Positions 1 through 9,532 of a DNA stretch of 37,692 nt are shown piece after piece. The stretch is from CAYLJO01 sp964383905 (lineage in GTDB: Bacteria > Acidobacteriota > Blastocatellia > Pyrinomonadales > Pyrinomonadaceae), in assembly GCA_964383905.1 (NCBI GenBank), contig CAYLJO010000038.1, positions 1 to 37,692 of the forward strand, in the 5' to 3' direction. How positions within the stretch are numbered: position 1 is the first letter of the stretch; each line of letters opens with the position of its first letter. A program made the translations under genes and the position numbers. Under the pieces are notes generated by a model. That model was not told where the DNA came from, searched no databases, and saw nothing but the letters and a program-made list of their open reading frames with translations.

Positions 1-182
1 TTAGTATCAACGACCGCCCGAAGCTCTTTCCTGGTTAAAGGGAAATTATGTTCCCGACAGCCTTTAAGTAGCTCGGAGACGGACACCCACCCCTGGCTGT
101 CGAGAGCAATGCCGATCTTTTCGGGCCGGTGTCTCAGCACCAGGCTTAAAAATTTGCTGACCCTGACTGTCCTATCTGCCAT
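1..182 (-). CDS. kptA: RNA 2'-phosphotransferase KptA/Tpt1, N-terminal part (cut by window edge)
   Basis: Only the first 60 codons are present. The start is ATG at 182-180, with an AGAGGA ribosome-binding site about 6 nt upstream. The protein begins MADRTVRVSKFLSLVLRHRP and continues with a GIALDSQGWVSVSELL stretch, which matches the N-terminal winged-helix lobe of the KptA/Tpt1 family (SKFLSxVLRHxP...GxxLDxxGWxxVxxLL). Tpt1 enzymes move a 2'-phosphate from RNA to NAD+, giving ADP-ribose 1'',2''-cyclic phosphate and nicotinamide. Their bacterial role is not settled, because bacteria lack the yeast-type tRNA splicing that makes the substrate. The gene lies 15 nt after the stop of an NrtR-like NUDIX regulator on the same strand, so they are probably co-transcribed. 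The catalytic NAD-binding lobe lies outside the window. Confidence 0.85.
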   Translation of the reverse strand, partial: MADRTVRVSKFLSLVLRHRPEKIGIALDSQGWVSVSELLKGCREHNFPLTRKELRAVVDT

Positions 183-197
183 GATTCCTCTTTCGTG

Positions 198-893
198 CTA
201 CAGCTCAAAACTCAAGCCGCGCTTAACCGAATGCCTGTACTTGCGCTCATCAAACCTGTAAAGACGCGCGGCGCGATGTGGCACACCTTTTTGCATCTCG
301 TTCAGCTCGCGCAGAACGTCCATACTAAAAATCTTCTTTCTAAAATTGCGGTTATCTAGTCTCCTGCCCAAAACGATCTCGTAGAGTTTCTGCAGCTGCT
401 TGATCGTGAATTTTTGCGGGAGCAGCTCAAAACCGATCGGCGCGTAGGTAAGTTTCCCTCTAATCCTATCAATGGCCACTTTGAGAATCTCGTCATGATC
501 GAAAGCAAGCCGGGGGAGTGCCGCAACGGGAAACCACCTAGCCTGTCTCGCATCGGTGGTCGCAGAGATGGAATGTTTTTCCGGCGAGACAAGGGCGTAG
601 TAAGCCACGGAAACGACCCACCCGCGCGGGTCGCGCCCAGGGTCTCCGAAGGTGTAGAGTTGTTCGAGAAAGACGTCGGTGATGCCGGTCTCCTCCCGCA
701 ATTCACGCAACGCGGCCTGCTCAAGCGATTCCCCATTGTGAACGAAACCCCCGGGGATGGCCCACATGCCGGCGAAGGGCTCAAGGTCGCGCTCAATGAG
801 CATGACCTGGAGGTTCTCCTCTTCCAGGTCGAGCCCGAAGATCACACAATCGACCGTGAGTCCGGGCCTCTCGAATTCATAGCTGTAAGGCAT
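198..893 (-). CDS. nrtR: NUDIX hydrolase / winged-helix regulator, NrtR-like
   Basis: This 231-aa protein has an N-terminal NUDIX domain and a C-terminal winged-helix region (about residues 150-231), the layout of NrtR regulators of NAD metabolism. The NUDIX box is complete: G49-x5-E55-x7-REL-x-EE-x-GI (residues 49-71). Hydrolase activity is therefore possible, although many NrtR proteins have lost it. The FGDPGRDPRGWVVSVAYYAL stretch is typical of the ADP-ribose-sensing group. I chose ATG at 893 because GAGGGA lies 7 nt upstream. An in-frame TTG at 908 would add five residues. Known NrtR proteins repress NAD synthesis or salvage genes and respond to ADP-ribose. The downstream partner is kptA, an NAD-consuming enzyme, and nadC lies 5 kb away on the other strand. 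Two palindromes just upstream suggest autoregulation. The specific NrtR role is inferred. Confidence 0.8.
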   Translation of the reverse strand: MPYSYEFERPGLTVDCVIFGLDLEEENLQVMLIERDLEPFAGMWAIPGGFVHNGESLEQAALRELREETGITDVFLEQLYTFGDPGRDPRGWVVSVAYYALVSPEKHSISATTDARQARWFPVAALPRLAFDHDEILKVAIDRIRGKLTYAPIGFELLPQKFTIKQLQKLYEIVLGRRLDNRNFRKKIFSMDVLRELNEMQKGVPHRAARLYRFDERKYRHSVKRGLSFEL

Positions 894-924
894 ATCCGGT
901 TCCCTCAAAAATCCCCTTTACAAG

Positions 925-957
925 GCATAGCGTCTGTAATACGCTATGCTTAGCGTA
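925..957. promoter_or_regulatory. Two overlapping palindromes upstream of the NrtR-like gene (candidate operator)
   Basis: GCATAGCG (925-932) and CGCTATGC (942-949) form a perfect inverted repeat with a 9-nt spacer. Overlapping it, TACGCT (940-945) and AGCGTA (952-957) form a second inverted repeat with a 6-nt spacer. Both lie 32-64 bp upstream of the ATG of the divergently oriented regulator gene, where a promoter would be expected. NrtR regulators bind palindromes of about 21 bp and often control their own gene. A match to a known NrtR motif could not be tested here. Confidence 0.45.
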
Positions 958-1396
958 AAGGTTACGCGAAGATTTTAGGTTTGTCAAGAGGAAATTTTTG
1001 AGGGTAGCTGAGGATGCGAACGAGCGACATTTTAAGAAAAGGTCCGGTTGCGGGTTGTTTGTTTGGCCTCTTTTTAAAAGCCAATAGAGGCGGCCCTGTC
1101 AAGAGAAAGATTCCCCCTTGTGCCACTGATTTTTCGAATCAGGACGCGACCGTATTTTCTCACCGGCCGCGGCGTTCTGACGGTGACACCGAATCTGCCC
1201 AGATGTTATAGAAAACATTCCGGTTATCCGTTGATAAACTCTTGACGCGCGATTGCGGCGGGTGTTAGGTTTCAAGAGTGGCCCGGTGACTTTATGGGCC
1301 ATGAGTGGTTCATCACAAGCCTTGTGCTGCCGGTTTTAGCGCACGCGCGCTTCGGTTTCCGCTGGTGGCGCTTGCCTCGAACGAAGGAGTACGGAT
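958..1396. other. Intergenic region, no gene recognised
   Basis: This spacer lies between the divergent NrtR-like and response-regulator genes. Short ORFs at 1014-1211 (+) and 1099-1302 (-) have no recognisable motif and no convincing ribosome-binding site. TTGACG at 1242-1247 could be a -35 box for the response regulator, but the hexamer 17 nt further on (TTAGGT) is a poor -10. Nothing else is supported. Confidence 0.4.
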
Positions 1397-2907
1397 GTGG
1401 TAACGGGACGCAAACTGCTGCTGGCGGACGATTCGGTCACAATCCAGAAAGTGGTTGACCTGACGTTTGCCGACGAAGGCATGCAGGTCACAACTGTGAG
1501 CGACGGCTTGCAAGCCATCAAAAAGCTCGAAGAAGTTGCGCCCGACATTGTGCTCGTGGATGTCTTCATGCCCGGGCTAACCGGCTACGAGGTCTGCGAT
1601 CGTATTAAGCAGGACGGGCGTTTCCGCCACATTCCGGTAATGCTTCTCGTCGGCTCATTCGAGCCGTTCGACGAAGCGGAGGCGCGCAGAGTTGGCGCGG
1701 ATGATTACTTGACTAAACCCTTTCAATCAATTCGACAGCTCGTGGGCAAAGTTAGCGCTTTGCTCGGCAGCGGTNNNNNNNNNNNNNNNNNNNNNNNNNN
1801 NNNNNNNNNNNNNNNNNNNNNNNNNNNNNNNNNNNNNNNNNNNNNNNNNNNNNNNNNNNNNNNNNNNNNNNNNNCTTTCAATCAATTCGACAGCTCGTGG
1901 GCAAAGTTAGCGCTTTGCTCGGCAGCGGTACCGTTGAGGGCGAAGCAACCACCGGAGAATTATCACCGCCGAAAGAGGAGGCCGCGGCGACAAGTCAACC
2001 CGGCGATCACACAATTCAAGTGGCGGAAGCCGACATCACCCCCGCCCCGCAGCAGTCTGAGGGCGCGGCGGATCAAAAGGCGCCGGTTGCGGAAGAAGCT
2101 TCAACCGGTGCGAAGGCGGATGATGAAATGATTGAAGCTAAAGCCGCCAGCGATGACAGCGAAACGACCATCGGTTGGGAGATCCAGCAACCGGCAGCCG
2201 CGCCGACCGCCGTCACGGGTCTGGAGGCTTCGGTCGACACGTGGGGGGCAGACTTGACGCCCGAGCAGATGCAGGAGACACTGCCGCCGTTTGAGTTCGA
2301 AGAAATGAATGATCAGGCCCCGGGCGGGCAGCCTGCGCCATCTTCACGCACGACTGACACAGCATTAGAAGACGATTCGCTCCTTGATCTGGGCGACATC
2401 GGGTTCGCACCCGCGGCGGCCGAAGCCGACGACTTCATACTGGATTTACAAGATGAAGCGTACATGTTGCCGCCCGAGCCGGACGCGCCGCCGCCGGTTG
2501 AAGAGACCGGCAGTGTGTCCCTGGCCGATCTTGAAGAATCGGTGGCGGAAGCCGCGCCGCCGCCCGTAGAGTTCGTCGAGGCGCAAATTATTGGTGAGGA
2601 GCGGCGCGCGGAGTTCGCTCCCGTCGAAGAGGTAGAGCCGCAGGTTATTGCTCCTCCGGAGGGGATCAGCGGCACCCGGGCTGAGGCCCAAACAGAAGGC
2701 GAGTCCGCGGCCCCCGGCGCGGCACCGCACGGAGGCCAGATCGGCCTCGACCAATTATCCCCGGAAGTGATCGAAGCGATCGCCCAGCGTGCCGTCGAGC
2801 ATCTTTCGGAAAAGGTCGTGCAAGAGATCGCGTGGGAGGTCGTCCCGCAACTGGCCGAGCTTCTCATCAAGCGGCGGCTCGACGAAGAGAGATCGCGGGC
2901 GCAGTAA
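1397..2907 (+). CDS. Response regulator with receiver domain, long acidic/proline-rich linker and conserved C-terminal helix
   Basis: The start is GTG at 1397, with AAGGAG 7 nt upstream. The CheY-like receiver (residues about 5-125) has the acidic pair D11/D12, phospho-acceptor D55 and K107. The N-gap interrupts the frame, but the 55 bp before it are repeated exactly after it. Joining 1774 to 1930 restores one continuous frame of about 451 aa (126 + 325 residues). The middle, about 270 residues, is rich in E, A, P and D and likely disordered. The last 50 residues (2740-2904) are helical, with VVQEIAWEVVPQLAELLIKR. This loosely resembles C-terminal helices of response regulators in Acidobacteria and Deltaproteobacteria and the PopZ oligomerisation region (a resemblance, not a proven homology). 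There is no DNA-binding or enzymatic output domain, so the tail may be a protein-interaction module. A strong terminator follows, so the gene is probably transcribed alone. Confidence 0.8.
1720..1929. other. False scaffold gap: 55-bp identical flanks around 100 Ns
   Basis: Bases 1720-1774 and 1875-1929 are identical over 55 bp, starting CTTTCAATCAATTCGACAGC and ending GGCAGCGGT. They flank exactly 100 Ns (1775-1874), a standard placeholder length. The contig ends therefore overlap and no sequence is missing. The Ns and one 55-bp copy (155 bp in all) should be removed, which restores the reading frame of the response regulator. Confidence 0.93.
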
Positions 2908-2929
2908 GTAACCGAGCGAGACCAACGGC

Positions 2930-2981
2930 GGATCGAGACCGAGGCGGCTGAAAGAGTAGGTCGCCCTCTCGATCCCTTTTT
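2930..2981 (+). terminator. Rho-independent terminator after the response regulator
   Basis: GGATCGAGA (2930-2938) pairs perfectly with TCTCGATCC (2967-2975). An inner GGCG/CGCC pair (2943-2946 with 2962-2965) extends the hairpin, and CTTTTT (2976-2981) follows. It lies 22 nt after the stop codon and separates the response regulator from valS. Confidence 0.85.
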
Positions 2982-3116
2982 CATTAGTGAACGGTTGTTG
3001 GCTTGAGACTAAGGCTGGCAGTTTATAGTCGGTATTCTCCTCTCAGGTGAAAACTGGTAAGGAATTGCTTTACAATGGTCATTGGTGGCTAACAACTGAC
3101 TACTGATCACCCTGGC

Positions 3117-5806
<2,690 letters not shown>

Positions 5807-5810
<4 letters not shown>

Positions 5811-6661
5811 ACTGGCTCGACGAGGGGGCCCTCTTTTCGCAAATCGGCGCGTTCCTCAGCGAAGACCTGGGGCGGGGCGACATCACGACGCAGTCCACCG
5901 TCGCGCGCAACGCGCGGGCGCGCGGGCGCTTTATCGCCAAAGAATTGATGGTCGTCGCCGGGCTGGAAGCGGCGGAAGCCGTCTTCTCAACGCTCGACGC
6001 GCAGCAGCAGATCGAGGCCTTTGCGTCTGACGGCGACGAGGTGGAGGCCGGGAAGGTGATCGCGCGGACGAGCGGTTTCGCCGACGTGCTCCTCGCCGGC
6101 GAGCGCGTCGCGCTGAATCTGCTCCAGCGCCTGTCGGGAATTGCGACGCTCACGCGCCGGTACGTCCGCGCCGTCGAAGGCACGGGGGCGCAGGTCGTGG
6201 ACACGCGCAAGACCACGCCCGGCCTACGCATGCTGGAAAAATACGCGGTGCTGTCGGGCGGCGGGCGGAACCACCGTTACGGTCTGGACGACGGCGTGCT
6301 CATTAAGGACAACCACATTGCGCTCGCCGGCGGGGTCGGGGCGGCCGTCAAAAGCGCGCGCGAAAAGGTCGGGCACCTGCACAAGATTGAGGTCGAGGTT
6401 TCACACGAGCCCGACCTGCGCGAAGCGATCAACAACGGCGCAGACATCGTGCTACTGGATAATCTGACGCCGGAGGAGACGGTGCGGATGGTCGGCCTTG
6501 CGCGCGAGCTTGACCCGCACGTCACGATTGAATCCTCCGGCGGGATTACGCTGGAGAACGTCCGCGGCTACGCCGAAGCGGGCGTCGATTTAATCAGTAT
6601 CGGGGCGCTCACGCATTCGGCGCGCGCCATGGATATTAGCTTTAAGATTCAAGCGGGATAA
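5807..6661 (+). CDS. nadC: Nicotinate-nucleotide pyrophosphorylase (carboxylating), quinolinate phosphoribosyltransferase
   Basis: NadC converts quinolinate and PRPP to nicotinate mononucleotide, CO2 and PPi, the step where de novo NAD synthesis joins the common pathway. The protein has 284 aa, the usual size. Visible family motifs are EDLGRGDITT near residues 19-28, the substrate-binding stretch DTRKTTPGLRMLEKYAV, GGGRNHRYGLDDGVLIKDNH, and the C-terminal barrel signatures ESSGGI and GVDLISIGALTHS. The ATG overlaps the valS TGA by 4 nt, so it probably has no promoter of its own. nadA and nadB are not in the window. An NrtR-like regulator 5 kb away could in principle control NAD genes, but I see no copy of its candidate operator near valS-nadC. 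Confidence 0.96.
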
Positions 6662-6840
6662 GCGGCGGTCATGGGGTCGGGCGGGTGGCCAGGTTAAGGA
6701 TGACCCGGCAAAGTATAAAGGGCGCAGGGAAGGAACTCGGGAAGGCGCGCGGCGTGTAATGGAGAAGCATCTTCACCGTGCCCGGCGGCATCTCTCTATG
6801 TATCAAAGCTTCGGCGTGGGAGTAGGATTGGGGATTAGTA

Positions 6841-7638
6841 ATGAAAACTGGCTTTATTCACCGATCGGCATTTGTCATCGTTGCCCTGTTATTGGTCGGC
6901 CTTTACTTATTTGATGTCCAGGCTCAGCAGCGGCGGCGGAGGCGCTCGTTGCGCCGCACCGCTCAGTCTGTGGCCTCTGCGACGCCTACGCCGCAACCGG
7001 ATTCGTCCGCACAGGCTTCGGACGCGACGATCATCAGCACCGCCGACGCTCCTTCGAGCGATCGGAGTCGCACACCGAAGACGACCCCGCCCAACTCTGA
7101 CGCAGATTTGATGCGCCGTTCGGTGGACAAGCTGTCGAATGATGTCATTAAGCTGACGGAAAAGATGAACCAGATGGAAGAGCAGCAGCGCACGCTCGTC
7201 GATCTTGAGCGCTTGTCGCGCTCCGAACAGCGCGCGGAAAACCTGCGTGCGCAGTTGCGCGATGTCCAGGCAAAAGAAGCCGACCTTCAGGCCCGCGCCG
7301 AACAGATAGACTATGCGCTCCAGCCGGACAACATCGAACGTGCCGTCGCGACCCTCGGCACCACGCGCCCGGAGGTGGCACGAGACCAGCGTCGCCAGCA
7401 ACTCGAGAATGAAAAGGGGAGAGTCCGCGCGCAACTCGACCAGTTGGCCACCAGCCGCGCGCACCTGGAATCCGCCATCGCAACCGCCGACGCCGAAACT
7501 GAAAAGATACGCGAGCGCGTCAATGCCGCGACCACAACGCAGACGACTACGACAAATTCCGGCAGCACTACTACCGAGTTTCCGTCCACAACTGTGACGA
7601 CACCATCCACGCCGCCCATGCCCCCACCGCCTATGTAA
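6841..7638 (+). CDS. Secreted or membrane-anchored coiled-coil protein of unknown function
   Basis: This 265-aa protein is not recognised. A hydrophobic segment at residues about 11-28 (FVIVALLLVGLYLFDVQAQ) is a signal peptide or membrane anchor. An arginine-rich stretch (QQRRRRRSLRR) and a low-complexity S/T/P/A region up to about residue 90 follow. Residues about 95-230 are heptad-like, rich in E, Q, R and L, and probably a coiled coil. The tail is Thr/Pro-rich and ends in PPMPPPPM. GGGG lies about 8 nt before the ATG. The layout suggests an envelope structural or scaffold protein, but no function is claimed. It stands alone between nadC and the XdhC cluster. Confidence 0.6.
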   Translation: MKTGFIHRSAFVIVALLLVGLYLFDVQAQQRRRRRSLRRTAQSVASATPTPQPDSSAQASDATIISTADAPSSDRSRTPKTTPPNSDADLMRRSVDKLSNDVIKLTEKMNQMEEQQRTLVDLERLSRSEQRAENLRAQLRDVQAKEADLQARAEQIDYALQPDNIERAVATLGTTRPEVARDQRRQQLENEKGRVRAQLDQLATSRAHLESAIATADAETEKIRERVNAATTTQTTTTNSGSTTTEFPSTTVTTPSTPPMPPPPM

Positions 7639-7643
7639 AGAAG

Positions 7644-7686
7644 GCGATTTGAACCGCATAGGACCCGGGAGGAAAAGCTTAGGAGA
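7644..7686. repeat. Degenerate dispersed repeat, copy 1
   Basis: The segment reads AAGGCGATTTGAACCGC, then AGGACCCGGGAGGAAAAGCT. The same pieces, with an inserted repeat unit, recur at about 9432-9486 after the next gene cluster. It is non-coding and lies just after a stop codon in both places. Confidence 0.45.
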
Positions 7687-7879
7687 TTCAGACCAAGTGA
7701 TAGTAGCTCTCGTCTGATTAAATATGACTCCTTCGTACGTACCAGCGCAGACCACCTTCTAAAGATGTTGCGGTGTGACGTGGGAGGGATGTACCATCCT
7801 TCCGGAGTGATGAGGTTGAACGCGGGATGCAGGAGTAGTTCATCATTCATCCTTCCGCGCTCATCATTTCGTTATCAGT

Positions 7880-8224
7880 ATGGGTACGATTGCTCAAGGC
7901 GAGCTTTACCGTTTGATCGGCGAGGCCAACAGTCGCGGGGAGTGTGTCGTCGTGGCGACGGTCGCGCACACGCGCGGCTCCACGCCGCAGCGGCGTGGGG
8001 CGAAGATGCTCTTTTTCGAGAACGGCGAGGTGGCGGGAACAGTCGGCGGCGGCTGCATCGAAGCGGAAGTGTGGGCCGAAGCGCGTGAGGCGCTGCGAAC
8101 CGGCGTCTCCGCGCTCCATCATTTCAAGCTGACGGCGGACGAAGCGAGCGAAGAGGGCATGGTGTGCGGCGGCACGATGGAGATTTTTATAGACGTGTGG
8201 GACGCGTCGAAGAATGGCGGGTGA
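7880..8224 (+). CDS. XdhC/CoxI-type protein, N-terminal half (first XdhC domain only)
   Basis: This 114-aa protein carries the XdhC_CoxI domain: VVVATVAHTRGSTPQRRG, AKMLFFENGEVAGTVGGGCI and GMVCGGTMEIFIDVW. XdhC proteins bind molybdenum cofactor and help insert it, in sulfurated form, into xanthine dehydrogenase/CO dehydrogenase-family hydroxylases. Full-length family members (about 350-380 aa) continue with a second XdhC-like segment and a Rossmann domain. Here the ORF stops at TGA 8222-8224, directly followed by TAA. The missing part is found at 8612-9430, after a DUF962 gene. The two parts are in the same reading frame register. The piece may act together with the second ORF or be one end of a broken gene. 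No molybdoenzyme structural gene is in the window. Confidence 0.8.
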   Translation: MGTIAQGELYRLIGEANSRGECVVVATVAHTRGSTPQRRGAKMLFFENGEVAGTVGGGCIEAEVWAEAREALRTGVSALHHFKLTADEASEEGMVCGGTMEIFIDVWDASKNGG

Positions 8225-8279
8225 TAAGGGGAAGGTCTTTACCGGGTTGCCCGCCGCTTGTCACCTGTGAGGGGGCCAT

Positions 8280-8576
8280 ATGCCAGCATCTTTCATCGAG
8301 AATTATAAAGCGAAGCACCAGCACCCTTTGAACCGGTTGACGCATAGCATCGGCATCCCGTTCATCGCTGTTTCGCTGCCGGTGTTTCTCTTCAACTGGC
8401 GGTGGGCACTCGCGCTTTTCGTCGCCGGCTGGATCCTCCAATTTGTTGGTCATGCGATTGAGGGTAACCAGCCTGCTTTCTTTCGCAATCCGGTTTACCT
8501 GCTCGTCGGCCCGCTATGGCTCGTCCGCCGCGCGGCGATCGCCGTCCATCTGATCAAAGAGAGTTCCGCGAAGTAG
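8280..8576 (+). CDS. DUF962 / Mpo1-like membrane protein
   Basis: This 98-aa protein matches the DUF962/YGL010w-Mpo1 family. Motifs are FIENYKAKHQHPLNRLTHSI with H13, H15 and H22, and FVGHAIEGNQPAFF with H58 and E61. Two hydrophobic segments (about 25-55) and a third near 70-80 suggest a membrane protein. Yeast Mpo1 is an Fe(II)-dependent dioxygenase in alpha-oxidation of 2-hydroxy fatty acids and uses conserved histidines. The bacterial substrate is unknown. GAGGGG about 6 nt before the ATG supports the start. It lies between two halves of an XdhC-type protein and in a different frame from both, which is odd because no functional link is known. Confidence 0.85.
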   Translation: MPASFIENYKAKHQHPLNRLTHSIGIPFIAVSLPVFLFNWRWALALFVAGWILQFVGHAIEGNQPAFFRNPVYLLVGPLWLVRRAAIAVHLIKESSAK

Positions 8577-8611
8577 CCGAAGGGGAGTTCCCCGGCCACA
8601 GCGCCTCCGGC

Positions 8612-9430
8612 ATGCATGACGAAAGCGATCAAACACCGGCAAGACTTATCACCGCAGCGATCTCGCGTGTCTTGAGAGACAGCTCCGTGGCCACGCTCGT
8701 GACCCTCATCGAAGGTCGGCGGGGCGTTGGCAAAAAGTTGGTCGTCGAAGAGTCGGGCGCGCGTGCCGGTGGTCTCGGCGACTCCGCTTTAGAAGAGGCG
8801 GTCGCGCGCTATGCTCCCGTCTTTCTCAACTCGCGCGCGGAGGCCGGAGCCTTCAAGGTCGAAGAGTTTGCGCGCGAGCTGGAATCGTGGCGCGGGGCGC
8901 GCGTCCTGTTTGAGCGGATCGAGCCGGAGCCGCGGCTGGTCATTTGCGGGGCCGGGCATGTCGGCGCATCGCTGGCCCATCTCTCACGCTTCATCGGCTA
9001 CCGCACCACCTTGATCGACGATCGCGCCGATTTCGTGACGCGCGAACGCTTTCCGGATCAGGGCATTGAGCTGATCGCCGCGGAAAATTGGACTGATGCG
9101 GTGCGTGAGGTGATCGGAAAGGGCCGGGGCGTTTCCGTCGCCGTCGTCACACGCGGCCACAATGAGGATGAGGAGTGTATGCGCGCCGTCGTCGCCGCGC
9201 GGCCGGATTACGTCGGGCTGATCGGAAGCAAGCGGCGGACAAACATCGTGCTCGAACGATTGCGCGAAGAGGGCGTGGAGGAAGAGCGGTTGAGAGAGGT
9301 GCGAGCGCCCATCGGGTTGGGCATCGGCGCCGTCTCGCCGCAGGAGGTGGCGCTCGCCATTATTGCGGAGGTCGTGTCCGAGCGAAGGGGTGGTAGGGGT
9401 GCATCGCTCTCGGCATGGCGGCGTGTGTAG
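8612..9430 (+). CDS. XdhC/CoxI-type protein, C-terminal part with Rossmann domain
   Basis: The 272 aa from ATG 8612 cover the rest of an XdhC-family protein. Residues about 10-80 resemble the second, degenerate XdhC segment (VATLVTLIEGRRGVGKKLVV then GGLGDSALEEAV). From about 105 there is an XdhC_C Rossmann domain with a GAGHVG nucleotide-binding loop (113-118), TLIDDRADFVTRERFP, VVTRGHNEDEECM, DYVGLIGSKRRT and PIGLGIGAVSPQEVALAI. The frame is open upstream to 8516, but that part overlaps DUF962 and shows no family similarity, so the start is inferred. No clear ribosome-binding site is seen before 8612. It begins 36 nt after DUF962 and probably works with the 7880-8224 protein in molybdenum-cofactor delivery. 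Confidence 0.8.
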   Translation: MHDESDQTPARLITAAISRVLRDSSVATLVTLIEGRRGVGKKLVVEESGARAGGLGDSALEEAVARYAPVFLNSRAEAGAFKVEEFARELESWRGARVLFERIEPEPRLVICGAGHVGASLAHLSRFIGYRTTLIDDRADFVTRERFPDQGIELIAAENWTDAVREVIGKGRGVSVAVVTRGHNEDEECMRAVVAARPDYVGLIGSKRRTNIVLERLREEGVEEERLREVRAPIGLGIGAVSPQEVALAIIAEVVSERRGGRGASLSAWRRV

Positions 9431-9431
9431 G

Positions 9432-9486
9432 GGAAGGCGGATTTGAACCGCCGCAGGACGCCGCAGGACCCGAGAGGGAAAAGCTG
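9432..9486. repeat. Degenerate dispersed repeat, copy 2
   Basis: The segment contains AAGGCGGATTTGAACCGC, a doubled CGCAGGACGC unit, and AGGACCCGAGAGGGAAAAGC. It matches the copy at 7644-7686 apart from the extra unit. A weaker relative (TTGAACCGCAGGGGAGCAGA) lies at about 11327. All three lie in spacers. Confidence 0.45.
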
Positions 9487-9532
9487 GAGGCGCAAGGCTC
9501 TCAGGTCAGGCGCAAATGGCTGTGGGAGCGGG

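Noticed and set aside
1875..1929. 55-bp direct repeat as a biological duplication
   Set aside because: It lies exactly at the ends of a 100-N gap, and removing one copy restores the gene, so it is an assembly overlap.
2313..2984. 223-codon ORF on the minus strand
   Set aside because: It runs antisense to the acidic tail of the response regulator and is Ser/Arg/Gly low-complexity.
6907..7755. 282-codon ORF on the minus strand
   Set aside because: It is a shadow of the 6841-7638 coiled-coil gene. No motif or ribosome-binding site supports it.
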